This document shows, piece by piece, positions 1 through 8,883 of a DNA stretch of 64,000 nucleotides. How positions within the stretch are numbered: the stretch's first letter is position 1; each line of letters begins with the position of its first letter. The notes below the pieces were generated by a model. That model worked only from the letters and a program-made list of their open reading frames with translations, was not told the origin of the DNA and made no database searches. This DNA is from Limimaricola soesokkakensis (lineage in GTDB: Bacteria > Pseudomonadota > Alphaproteobacteria > Rhodobacterales > Rhodobacteraceae). The stretch spans positions 1 through 64,000 of the forward strand of contig NZ_FWFY01000012.1 of the NCBI RefSeq assembly GCF_900172345.1. Direction: 5' to 3'. The translations under genes and the position numbers were made by a program.

Positions 1-1499
1 ACGCCTTCAAGGCCAACAACACCTTCGACAACCAGCACGTCGTGGTGAAGCTGAACAGCAGCGGCATCGCGGATCTGTCGCACCGGTTCGACTACGACGA
101 CAGCCCGGCCAACAACAAGGCCGACGGTACCTTCCCGGGCGACGACGTGTCCCCGATCGGCTTCGTCGCCGCGGTGGTCGATCCGGCCAACGGCAACGCG
201 CCGATCAGCCCGATTACCAAGCCGATCTACCTCACCAACCAGGGGGGGCCGGTGAGCGGTGATCCCAGCTCCGGTCAGGAAGGCTACTTCCAAATCGTGA
301 ACTCCGGTGCCAACGGTTACTTCAAGATCCAGATCGAGGACGAGAACGGCACTGGCGGCATCACGCCGGGTGGGAAATGGGCATATCACACCGCGCCGGA
401 CGCGGCCGGGCGGCAGGCCAATTTCCAAGGCAATGGCTACTACCTGTTCGGCTCGAACACCTCGACCGCGATCGACAACAACGTCAATGGCGCTGACCGT
501 CTCGAATACACGATCTACGTGCCCGAAACCGACCTCGGCACCTATAAGATCAATTTCGCGGTCTCGCGCGACGGCCTCGCGGCGGGGGATCAGCAGAACG
601 ATCTGTGGCTCAACTTCAAGCCGGCCGGTCAGGCGGGGAATGGCGACATTCTCTCCTACATGCCCGCAAACGCCCGCCCGGAGCCGCATCTTGATGGTTT
701 CGTCAAGATCTATGGCGGCTCCAACAACGGCAACTGGTCCCAAGCCTTCAGGATCGATGGGCAGCCGAACTACAACGCCTCGGTGACGATCACCGAGGCC
801 GGGCTCTACACGGTGCAGGTCGAGGGGCGCAGCCAAGGCTACCACGTCGACTACTTCGAGCTCTACAAAGGCAGCGATCCGGCGAGCAGTGCGGTGAACT
901 CGGCCTTCGTCGCAGGGAACCCCGGCAATGGCGGCGGTAACGGTGGTAGCGATGGCGGCGGCAGCACTGGCGGTGACGTTTTCGGGACAATCGTCACGGC
1001 GATCGCCGCCTCCTCCGACGACTGGGAGCAGTTCGGCGGCGGCGGCAGCAAGGATCTCGAATTCGGCCTGAACGGCAGCCAGCCGCAGGCCGTGGGCATG
1101 CGCTTCGACGGGATCGACATCCCGCAGACGGCGATCATCACCGATGCCTACCTGCAGTTCACCGCATTCGGGACATCCTCGGGCGCCGCAAATTTCACCA
1201 TCGGCATACAGGGCAGCGAAAGCGCCGCCACCTTCTCCTCCAGCGCGCCACCGCAATCGCGCGTCATCGTCGACGAATTCGCCTGGTCGAATGTCGAGCA
1301 GTGGACCGCCGGGGGAACCTACCGGACGCCCGACATCAGCGAGTTGATCGAAACGGTGATCGGCGCCGACGGGGCCTCGAACGCGGCCCTGGCCTTCATC
1401 GTCGCGGGCAGCGGCAGCCGGGTGGCGAGCAGCTTCAACAATGGCGACGCGCCCGAGCTGGTCCTCGTGCTCGACGACGGAAGCACGCTCACGATGTGA
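1..1499 (+). CDS. C-terminal part of a large, probably secreted, carbohydrate-binding-like protein (5' end outside window)
   Basis: The reading frame is open from the first bases of the window, so only the last ~498 residues are seen and the start lies upstream. The sequence is rich in Gly, Asn, Asp and Ser and reads like beta-sandwich modules of extracellular proteins. A CBM6-like stretch (about residues 215-285, with YTVQVEGRSQGYHVDYFEL) is followed by a Gly/Ser linker (about 300-318). The C-terminal ~160 residues (SSDDWEQFG...DLEFGLNG, then IPQTAIITDAYLQFTA) resemble DNRLRE-like modules of marine secreted proteins. No catalytic motif and no RTX repeat is visible in this part. Its position beside the EPS genes suggests a surface or matrix protein, but this is inference and the substrate is unknown. 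Confidence 0.75.
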   Translation, partial: AFKANNTFDNQHVVVKLNSSGIADLSHRFDYDDSPANNKADGTFPGDDVSPIGFVAAVVDPANGNAPISPITKPIYLTNQGGPVSGDPSSGQEGYFQIVNSGANGYFKIQIEDENGTGGITPGGKWAYHTAPDAAGRQANFQGNGYYLFGSNTSTAIDNNVNGADRLEYTIYVPETDLGTYKINFAVSRDGLAAGDQQNDLWLNFKPAGQAGNGDILSYMPANARPEPHLDGFVKIYGGSNNGNWSQAFRIDGQPNYNASVTITEAGLYTVQVEGRSQGYHVDYFELYKGSDPASSAVNSAFVAGNPGNGGGNGGSDGGGSTGGDVFGTIVTAIAASSDDWEQFGGGGSKDLEFGLNGSQPQAVGMRFDGIDIPQTAIITDAYLQFTAFGTSSGAANFTIGIQGSESAATFSSSAPPQSRVIVDEFAWSNVEQWTAGGTYRTPDISELIETVIGADGASNAALAFIVAGSGSRVASSFNNGDAPELVLVLDDGSTLTM

Positions 1500-1513
1500 G
1501 CCCGCGCATGCAT

Positions 1514-1550
1514 CCCCGGCCGAGGTATCGGCCGGGGGCGAAGCCCCCGG
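1514..1550 (+). terminator. Two overlapping, mutually exclusive GC hairpins
   Basis: CCCCGGCCGA pairs with TCGGCCGGGG around a GGTA loop (1514-1537). The 3' arm then also forms CCGGGGGC-GAA-GCCCCCGG (1532-1550). They sit 15 bp after the stop codon of the partial gene, so a termination or mRNA-end role is likely. No T-run follows, so intrinsic termination is uncertain. Confidence 0.45.
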
Positions 1551-1780
1551 AAACGCCTTGTCCGTAGATCAGCGACTGTCCACGGAATTGAGACGGAATT
1601 GCCGTCGCCGAATTGGTGGCGGCCGTCCTGTTTTCCGCTCTTTTGGACCGAAGAATATGTTTCCAATGCCAGAGTCCTGATTTCCGGTAAAAGACTGGCT
1701 GTCCGAGCCTTCATGGCGCTTGATATGCTGATTTCCCCGGCCTCTAATGACAGAGCGGAGCTTGAATAAGGGCACTGAGC

Positions 1781-3091
1781 ATGAAGATTGCGATTATTGG
1801 TACCGGTTACGTCGGCCTCGTCACCGGTGTCTGTTTCTCTGATTTCGGCCATGAGATGGTTTGCGTCGACAAGATCCCTTCGAAGATCGAGATGCTCAGG
1901 CGGGGCGAGGTGCCGATCTTCGAGCCCGGGCTCGATCGGTTGCTGGAGCGCAACGTCCGCGCCGGACGGTTGAGTTTCACCGAAGATCTCGCCCAAGCCC
2001 TCGACGGGGCGGACGCCGTCTTCATCGCGGTCGGGACACCGACGCGGCGTGGCGACGGCCATGCCGATCTCAGCTTCGTCATGGCCGCGGCGGAGGAAAT
2101 CGCCCGCGCGGCCCGGGGCCCGATCGTCATCGTGACAAAATCAACCGTTCCGGTGGGGACCAACCGGCGGGTGCGGGAGGTCGTCGCCGCGGCCAATCCC
2201 GATCTGGATTTCGACGTGGCGTCGAATCCGGAATTTCTGCGCGAAGGCGCCGCGATCGACGATTTCATGAAGCCCGATCGCGTCATCGTCGGTGTCGAAA
2301 CCGAACGCGCCGCACGGGTGATGCAGGAAATCTATCGGCCTCTCTACCTGCGGGATTTTCCGATCGTGATGACGGATCTGGAATCCGCGGAGATGATAAA
2401 ATACGCGGCGAACGCATTTCTCGCGGCGAAAATCACGTTCATCAACGAAATCGCCGCCCTGTGTGAAAAGGTCGGGGCGGATGTGAAGCAGGTTTCCAAG
2501 GGCATGGGTCTCGATGGCCGTATCGGCAAGACCTTCCTGCATGCCGGACCCGGATATGGCGGCTCCTGCTTTCCCAAGGATACGCAGGCCCTCGCCAGAA
2601 TCGGACAGGACCATGCGAGCCCGATCCAGCTGGTGGAAACGGTCATCAAGGTCAACGAGGAGGTCAAGCGGCGTATGGTCGACAAGCTGCTCGACCTTTG
2701 CGACGGATCGTTCAACCGCAAGACCATCGCGGTGTTAGGTGTCACGTTCAAGCCCAACACCGACGACATGCGCGACGCGCCCTCGCTCACCATCGTACCG
2801 GCGATGATCGGCGGTGGCGCGATGGTGCGGATCGTGGATCCGCAAGGGCGCCGGGAAGGGGAAAGCATGCTGCCCGGCGTGGAGTGGATGACCGATCCCT
2901 ACGCCGCCGCGGACGGCGCTGATCTGGTTGTCGTGTTGACGGAGTGGAACGAGTTCCGGGCGTTGGATCTGCGGGAGCTGGCGGGGCGGATGGCCTGTCC
3001 GCGGATGGCGGATCTGCGCAACGTCTACAGCCCGGGCGACGTCCGCGCGGCGGGCTTCGTGGCCTATGAGGGGGTGGGACGCCGCGGCTGA
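1781..3091 (+). CDS. ugd: UDP-glucose 6-dehydrogenase
   Basis: This 436-residue enzyme oxidises UDP-glucose to UDP-glucuronate with two NAD+, giving an acidic sugar donor for exopolysaccharide. The N-terminal Rossmann motif GTGYVGLVTG (residues 7-16), the GTPT segment (85-88) and the catalytic-cysteine motif GSCFPKD (Cys263) are all present, and length is normal for the family. AAGGG lies about 9 nt before the ATG. The gene stands alone between a secreted-protein gene and a convergent lyase gene, at one edge of the EPS island, which fits a role in sugar-nucleotide supply. Related dehydrogenases acting on UDP-N-acetyl sugars share these motifs, but similarity to the UDP-glucose enzymes looks stronger. 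Confidence 0.93.
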   Translation: MKIAIIGTGYVGLVTGVCFSDFGHEMVCVDKIPSKIEMLRRGEVPIFEPGLDRLLERNVRAGRLSFTEDLAQALDGADAVFIAVGTPTRRGDGHADLSFVMAAAEEIARAARGPIVIVTKSTVPVGTNRRVREVVAAANPDLDFDVASNPEFLREGAAIDDFMKPDRVIVGVETERAARVMQEIYRPLYLRDFPIVMTDLESAEMIKYAANAFLAAKITFINEIAALCEKVGADVKQVSKGMGLDGRIGKTFLHAGPGYGGSCFPKDTQALARIGQDHASPIQLVETVIKVNEEVKRRMVDKLLDLCDGSFNRKTIAVLGVTFKPNTDDMRDAPSLTIVPAMIGGGAMVRIVDPQGRREGESMLPGVEWMTDPYAAADGADLVVVLTEWNEFRALDLRELAGRMACPRMADLRNVYSPGDVRAAGFVAYEGVGRRG

Positions 3092-3146
3092 GACGTCGCA
3101 CCGCCCCCCGCATGGCCCTTGCGCGGCTCCGGGACGGATACGAAAG

Positions 3147-3272
3147 ACCCCGGCCGCGGGGGCGGCCGGGGTTGCGCGCGCCGGGGGACGGCCGGCGCGG
3201 CGGGGATGGCCCCCGGGCGGTCGTGCCGCCCGGGGGGTCGTGCGGGCCGGGGCCCGCGAGGCGGGCCCGGCC
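3147..3272. repeat. Three strong GC palindromes between convergent ugd and lyase genes
   Basis: Perfect or near-perfect hairpins lie at 3147-3172 (11-bp stem, GGGG loop), 3210-3236 (11-bp stem, 5-nt loop) and 3244-3272 (about 12 bp with one bulge). The last begins 2 bp beyond the stop of the minus-strand lyase gene. In the minus direction the first is followed by CTTTCG. They probably end both convergent transcripts, although none has a clear T-run. Confidence 0.5.
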
Positions 3273-3274
3273 GA

Positions 3275-5497
3275 TCAGGCGGCCAGCAGGTCGTTGGGCA
3301 GGAAGTCGAAGGAGTCGATGCGCAGCGGCTCGCCGCCGTCATCCTCGCCCGACAGGCTCAGCCGGTCGCCCTTCTGCAGCCGGACATCCTCGATCACGTG
3401 CCGGGTCAGCGTGTTGTTGTTGGCCAGCCGGTCGCCCAGATCGGCGTCCCAGATCCAGGCGTCGAGCGCCTCGCCGTTGAGCTCCACCGCCAGCCGGCTC
3501 GCGCCGTCATTCTCGTCGAAGTAGTTCACGACGATGTCGTAGAGCCCGGCCTCGCCCTCGAAGTCGGTCTCGGCGGAATGCTCGCCCCGGCCGTCGCGGC
3601 GGATCGCGGTGCCGCCGGAGGCGTTCTTCAGGCTCTCGGCCACGAAGCCCGAGAGGTCGAAATCCTCGGCCTCGAGATGCAGCGCCGTCGCCGGCGCGGC
3701 GGGCGCGGCCTTCTCGGGCGCCGCGGGGGCCGCGGGCGCCTTGGCGGCGGCGTCGCTGCCGCCGGTGCTCTGCGCGAATTCGAGCGTGTCGATGCGCAGC
3801 GGCTCCTTGCCGTCGCGGGTGCCCAGCAGCGTCACCGTGTCGCCCTTGGCGAGCTCGAGCCCCTCGATCACCTTGGAGGTCCGGGTGTCGTTGTTGGCCT
3901 TGAACGAGCCGAGATCCTGGTCCCAGTCCCATTCGGCGACGGTGCGGCCGTTGACCTGCACCGCGAGCCGGCTGACGCCGTCATTCTCGTCGAAATAGTT
4001 GACGGTCAGGTCGTAGCGGCCGCTGGCGCCGTCGAAGTCCATCTCGGCGCGCTGCATCGCGTCCGAACGGGCCCGGACCACGCCGTTGCCGGAGGCCGCG
4101 TTCAGCGTGTCGGCGCTGAGACCGCCGCTGAGCTGCAGCGTCTCGGCCTCGACCACGCGGCCCGGCGCCACCTTGGCGGTCGACCCCGTCGCCGGCGCCG
4201 CCTCGGCGGCCGGCGCGCTCTGGGCCGGGGCCCGCGCCGCCGGGGCGCCGCCCGTGTCGCCGGCCTTGTCGCCACCGGTGCCCGGCTTCGTGTCGAAGCC
4301 GTCGATCAGGCCGTTGATGTAATCCTCGATGTTGGCGTAGCCGTCCTTGTCGGCGTCGGCTTGCGCGTCGGCGCGGTTCGGGTCCGAGCCGATCAGGCTC
4401 TCGTAGCTGTCGGGGATGCCGTCATCGTCGCTGTCGCGCGGGCCGCGGCGCAGGCCGCCGTCGAGATAGCCGCCGACCTCGTCGGGGCTGTCGATGATCT
4501 TGCCCTTGCCGTTGCGGACGTAGTCGATGATCCGCGCGTCGATCGCGTTCAGCCCCTGGGCCCGCGCGCCGGCGGTCGAGAGCACGTGCTCGAGCAGCTC
4601 GTCGGTGCCCATCACCTCGGTGGTGCGCGGCGTGAACACGTAGTCGTTCTTGACCTTCGAGGTCGCCGAGCCGGCGACCTCGGCCTCGTTGCCCGACAGG
4701 TAGTAGGCGGTGGAGGCCTGCGGCGATTCCAGACGGATCGCCTCGCGGCCGGCGCTGTCGGGGCCGGCCTGGTAGATGTTCGAGACCACGTTGGCGGTCG
4801 ACCCCTCGTTCAGCCGCAGCCCGTTCGGCCCGTAATTGTGCACGACGTTGTTGACGAACTCGATCTGCTTGGCGTCGTCCTTGATCGTCGCGTTGCGGTG
4901 CTCGTTGCTGGCCAGCAGGTTGCCGACGACGCTGACATTCGAGCTGCCGTCGCCGATCAGCAGCCCCATGCTGTGATCGCCCTTGGGGTGGATCGAGCTC
5001 TGCAGCGCCTCGGCCATGATGTTGTTGGAGAAGGTCACGTTCTTCGGCGCGCCCCAGGTCGAGGCCAGCTCGTCCACCGACCAGGAGATCGAGTTGCTGT
5101 CGATCACCACGTTCTCGACGGTCGAGCCGCGCTTGCCCACCGCGATGCCGTCGCGGTCGTCGGGCTTGCTGCCGTCGGCGGCATCGCCCGGCCGCACGTT
5201 CAGGCCGCGGATGATCACCTCGCTCTCGACGACGCGCAACCGGCCGCCGGTCACGGTGATGCCGCCCGGCGCGGTCTGGCCGGCCACGGTGACGTCGCCG
5301 TTGATCTGGATCTGGTCCTTCAGGTCGATCTGGCCGCCGACCTCGAACACGACGATGCGCTTCTGGTCGAGATCCTCGAGCGCCCAGCGGAGCGACCCGA
5401 CACCGGAATCGTCGAGATTGGTCACCTTCACCACTTCGCCGCCACGGCCGCCCTTAGTCTGGGCTCCAAAGCCCTGAGCTCCTTCGAAAGCCAACAT
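3275..5497 (-). CDS. PL1-like pectate/polysaccharide lyase with two C-terminal carbohydrate-binding-like modules
   Basis: Residues 1 to about 350 form a right-handed beta-helix of pectate-lyase type. The opening FEGAQGFGAQTKGGRGGE matches the mature N-terminus of family PL1 enzymes, and SISWSVDE and SIHPKGDHSMG match its core. A calcium-type motif DSDDDGIPDS follows (about 357-366). Then come two tandem ~125-residue modules that repeat each other (each with YFDENDG.SRLAV and a following W-rich strand), separated by an Ala/Pro linker; they look like CBM modules. There is no signal peptide: the protein starts directly at the mature enzyme. It ends DFLPNDLLAA, like type I secretion tails. A GGGAAG motif precedes the ATG. 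Likely role is trimming or releasing an acidic EPS, or degrading an external pectin-like glycan. The substrate is not established. Confidence 0.8.
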   Translation of the reverse strand: MLAFEGAQGFGAQTKGGRGGEVVKVTNLDDSGVGSLRWALEDLDQKRIVVFEVGGQIDLKDQIQINGDVTVAGQTAPGGITVTGGRLRVVESEVIIRGLNVRPGDAADGSKPDDRDGIAVGKRGSTVENVVIDSNSISWSVDELASTWGAPKNVTFSNNIMAEALQSSIHPKGDHSMGLLIGDGSSNVSVVGNLLASNEHRNATIKDDAKQIEFVNNVVHNYGPNGLRLNEGSTANVVSNIYQAGPDSAGREAIRLESPQASTAYYLSGNEAEVAGSATSKVKNDYVFTPRTTEVMGTDELLEHVLSTAGARAQGLNAIDARIIDYVRNGKGKIIDSPDEVGGYLDGGLRRGPRDSDDDGIPDSYESLIGSDPNRADAQADADKDGYANIEDYINGLIDGFDTKPGTGGDKAGDTGGAPAARAPAQSAPAAEAAPATGSTAKVAPGRVVEAETLQLSGGLSADTLNAASGNGVVRARSDAMQRAEMDFDGASGRYDLTVNYFDENDGVSRLAVQVNGRTVAEWDWDQDLGSFKANNDTRTSKVIEGLELAKGDTVTLLGTRDGKEPLRIDTLEFAQSTGGSDAAAKAPAAPAAPEKAAPAAPATALHLEAEDFDLSGFVAESLKNASGGTAIRRDGRGEHSAETDFEGEAGLYDIVVNYFDENDGASRLAVELNGEALDAWIWDADLGDRLANNNTLTRHVIEDVRLQKGDRLSLSGEDDGGEPLRIDSFDFLPNDLLAA

Positions 5498-6436
5498 GTG
5501 CTACGTTCTTCCCTATTCCCTGGATCGCCCGACCATTCCCCGATCGCCGGATCCGATTTGGCATTTGCGGACCGATCCCCGGCCCCATTCCGACGTGATG
5601 CATATCCAGCCCGATCTGCTTGCGCAGTCCCTCAGGGCGTGACGCCACGTCGCTAAGTGGAAATCCGCCATTGATCGGCGGAGCCTTACCGAAACTCGCG
5701 AAATCCGCCGCGAATGGCGGGAACGAGGGGCAGGCTAGACCGCGAAACTTTCCCGACCCGTTAACGGGCTGGAGGCCGCCACACGACAAATCGTCGCACC
5801 CGCCCCGCTCCCGCCTCGCAGCCCGCGAAACCTTCGTTTCCAGCCGAACCGGCTCCTTCGCGATCGATCACAGCGCAAGGATCGACCGATTCCCCGGCGA
5901 AAACCCGGCAATTTCACGCCGGTCCCACCGCCCGACCCCCAATCCGCGCCGCAATCACGTTTTTCCTGTCATCAGCGCAAAGCCTGCGGCATGCTCATTA
6001 GGCCGGCGAATGCCTTCGGCCTCTGTGCCGATCCTGATCATCGCGAAAACCGACGCTCTTTCAGAAAGCCGTTCAATTCGAATCAGGATTCGCGGGTTAA
6101 TTCACGCGGAGATCACATGCGCCTTATCGCCCCCGTTCCGGGCCCGGCATCTATTTCGACTTTGCAGAGTTTTTGCAGGCCCGGTTGCGCCCAAGCGCCC
6201 CGTGTTGGAAATGCCGGATCGATAGGGCATTGTTTTCAAGCAATTGCCGCGGACAGAAGTAGCTCCCGACCGGGCAGGCAAAATATGCACGTAATATGTC
6301 TTATGTATTAAACGGCAGTTTCAAAGGCACTCTGCACGATCGAGTTTTCCGCCGATAGGGCCACCACACTTCCTCTGCCTCAAGCCTCATCGGCCGACGC
6401 ACGGCCGATCATCGAGGACCTCCTGGCCCGCTTCAT
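5498..6436. other. 939-bp gene-poor spacer upstream of the lyase gene
   Basis: No convincing intact gene was found on either strand. The spacer must carry the lyase promoter (minus strand). Two small hairpins with related arms occur at 5663-5682 (TCCGCC/GGCGGA) and 5702-5721 (CCGCC/GGCGG). An AT-rich patch lies at about 6280-6315. At 6385-6466 the plus strand reads like the tail of a lost gene (see findings). Confidence 0.5.
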
Positions 6437-8431
6437 CTACCTCGAAAGGTTCGAAAACCTGTCCTGAGATCGGCCGTGACCCTTTCGGTCCTCCTGAAAC
6501 CACCCTGCCTCGGCCGCGCGGCGGCCGAAGAGCGCGGCGCCCTCGAGGGTCCAGTGGTCGCGGTCATACATCGTCTTGCGACCCTCGGGCGAGACCAGAG
6601 CACAGCTTTCGGCCGCGTCGTCGCAGATCAGTTGCCGCCGCGACAGAAAACCCAGACCAAGCTCCTCGGCCATCCGGTCGAGCGCCCGCTCGGCCGTGCG
6701 CCCCTCGGCGGATTCGCGGTCATGGGCGATGCCGTTCAGCCCGGCGAGTTGCGCCCGGGTGCCCACGCTCCTGAGATGCCAGTCGAACAGCGGCAACACG
6801 CTGGGCGAATCGAACTCGGCGGTGTCGCCAATGACCACGACCTCCTTGCCGTGGCGCTGGAACAGCGCCGCCAGTCGCGGCAGCGCCGTGCGGAATTCAG
6901 GCGTGTAGCGCGGCGCGAGGGCGATCACATGCGCCGCCGCGAAATTCGGCGCGCGCAGCAGCATCTCGATATGCGCCTCCGGCACCTTGGCGCCGATCGC
7001 GAAGCGCGCGAACTCGATCCCGTCGAACCGCTCCGCGTTGAGCCACAGCGCGTTGAACATGTCCTTGCTGTGCGAATTGCCGATGATCAGCACCTTGCGG
7101 CTTTCGGACTGGCGGAACCACAGCGCCTCGCGCTCGTGGCGCGACGGCGTGGCGGCGTTCCAGCGGTCGATCTTCTCATCGGGGTCGAGCGCGTCGAGGA
7201 TCGACCAGCTTTGCGCTTGCAGTACCTCGTTGTCGAAGGAGGCGTCGCCATAAAGCCAGGCGAGCCTCGCGCTCTGCCGGCCGAGACCGTCATCCGAGCC
7301 AAGTGACACGGCGCCGAACTGCAGCACCATCGCCGTCGCACCGGTGATCGCGGCCGCGAAGGCCCGGGTCGGGAGAGAGAAGCGAAAGGGCCGTTCGACG
7401 AGGTGATAGCTCAGCACCGACAGCGCCAGCGTCAGCCCCAGCCAAGCGGCCATGTCGACCGCCGTGGCCCCGTCGATATTCGCGAGCCGGCCGAAGGCGA
7501 AGATCGGGAAATGCCACAGGTAGATCGCGTAGGAGAGCTTGCCGAGATAGACCAGAGGCGGCGTCGAGAGTAGCGCCGTCACCGGCTCGCCGGGCCGCGC
7601 GAACCAGATCAGCGTGCAGGAGGCGAGGATCACCGGCAGGGTCGGCAGGCCGGGATGGCCCGAACCTTCGAGCTCGAACCCCGCGAAACAGGCCAGTAGC
7701 ACCAGAAGCGCGGCCAAAGGCGCCAGCCGGGCCAGCGGGCCGCGCCGCAACAGGCCGGCACGGTACCGCGACAGCCAGGCGAGGCCTGATCCCGCCAGAA
7801 GCTCCCAGGCCCGGCTAGCGGGCGAGAAGAACGAAAAGGACGGCATTGCCCATGTCGAGAGTTGCGCCACCGCCAGACCCGAGACGAGAAGCACCGCGAT
7901 GCCGACCCCCACCGCCCGGCCCCCGCCAAGCCGGGCCAGCAGCGTCAGCACCAGCGGGAAGAGCAGGTAGAACTGCTCCTCGATGGCGAGGCTCCAGCCA
8001 TGCAGGAAGGGCTGCTGATCGGCGGCGGCGGCGCCATAGGCGCCCAGCGTCTCGAACCAGAAAAAGTTGCTGACGAATCCGAGCGTCGCCAGCAGGGACC
8101 ATGCGAAACGCTGCATCTCGCTCGGCAGCAGGATCGCCCAGGCCGCGGGCAGGCTCGCCATCATGACCAGCAGCATCGGCGGCAGGATCCGCCGCGCCCG
8201 CCGCGCATAGAACCGCGCGAGATGGATGCGGCCCCCCTCCGCAAGCTCCTGCAGCAGGATGCCGGTGATCAGGAACCCCGACAGCACGAAGAACAGGTCG
8301 ACCCCGAGAAACCCGCCGGGAAAGACGATGCCGTCGCCCTGGGCGATGCCGAGGTGATAGACGAGAACGGCCGAAACCGCGATGGCGCGCATCCCGTCGA
8401 TCTCGGGACGATACGATACCTGACTGGTCAA
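6437..8431 (-). CDS. OafA/YrhL-type membrane acyltransferase with C-terminal SGNH domain
   Basis: This 664-residue protein begins YRPEIDGMRAIAV, the signature N-terminus of acyltransferase family 3. About ten hydrophobic segments occupy residues 10-370. The C-terminal third (from about residue 430) is an SGNH-like periplasmic domain with the IIGNSHSKD nucleophile block. Proteins of this build O-acetylate cell-surface polysaccharides, the membrane part passing acetyl groups to the SGNH domain. The best start is a TTG at 8431, preceded by GGAG, because it gives the normal family N-terminus. In the EPS island it probably acylates the repeat unit or finished polymer. Confidence 0.85.
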   Translation of the reverse strand: MTSQVSYRPEIDGMRAIAVSAVLVYHLGIAQGDGIVFPGGFLGVDLFFVLSGFLITGILLQELAEGGRIHLARFYARRARRILPPMLLVMMASLPAAWAILLPSEMQRFAWSLLATLGFVSNFFWFETLGAYGAAAADQQPFLHGWSLAIEEQFYLLFPLVLTLLARLGGGRAVGVGIAVLLVSGLAVAQLSTWAMPSFSFFSPASRAWELLAGSGLAWLSRYRAGLLRRGPLARLAPLAALLVLLACFAGFELEGSGHPGLPTLPVILASCTLIWFARPGEPVTALLSTPPLVYLGKLSYAIYLWHFPIFAFGRLANIDGATAVDMAAWLGLTLALSVLSYHLVERPFRFSLPTRAFAAAITGATAMVLQFGAVSLGSDDGLGRQSARLAWLYGDASFDNEVLQAQSWSILDALDPDEKIDRWNAATPSRHEREALWFRQSESRKVLIIGNSHSKDMFNALWLNAERFDGIEFARFAIGAKVPEAHIEMLLRAPNFAAAHVIALAPRYTPEFRTALPRLAALFQRHGKEVVVIGDTAEFDSPSVLPLFDWHLRSVGTRAQLAGLNGIAHDRESAEGRTAERALDRMAEELGLGFLSRRQLICDDAAESCALVSPEGRKTMYDRDHWTLEGAALFGRRAAEAGWFQEDRKGHGRSQDRFSNLSR

Positions 8432-8883
8432 GATGATGGCTCCGAGGACGCGGCGGTGTCCCCTATCCCGACCCCACCCGTATGCGACCTCGTCGGAATC
8501 GCTGACGCATCTCGCTGTGGAATGATCAGGATGTTCACTACCAAAAGGAAATTAACAATATAGTATTTTCAACCATGAGTAGCATTGGCAGTTTCTCGTG
8601 GAAACCATGCCACCGTGGCCTCGGCCCGCCCGGGAGACGGGTCGTCGAAGGGAATGACCGAACCCGCCACCACGACTTGGCTTAGCCCGACGGGATTGGT
8701 CCGACGCGACCATCGACTGCCCGTAACCGGCGAAGATCTCGGGCTTTTCGCGCTGCATCTGAACATATCCGACACCCCAGCAGGCACCGAATAGCGGGTC
8801 GGTCTTGTGACATCGGTGCCAAAGGACATAGGGACGGGACGCAGGCAGGATGCGTGGCGCGTCCTGCGACAAGGTGATTTTGA
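8432..8883. other. 452-bp divergent spacer between acyltransferase and glycosyltransferase genes
   Basis: It holds the start regions of two divergent genes. An AT-rich patch at about 8540-8575 is a likely promoter area for one or both. Short open frames exist on both strands, but none has both a ribosome-binding site and a recognisable product. On the minus strand about 8569-8720 has a coding-like composition and could be a gene remnant. No feature beyond this can be supported. Confidence 0.4.

Noticed and set aside
3119-5656. Very long open frame (845 codons) on the plus strand
   Set aside because: It is antisense to the PL1-like lyase gene; its sequence is low-complexity Arg/Val/Gly with no domain, as expected from high-GC shadow frames.
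8457-8470. TGTCCCCTATCCCG resembling the iteron-like repeats
   Set aside because: Single isolated match far from the replication gene, within a region with no other origin signs; probably chance.
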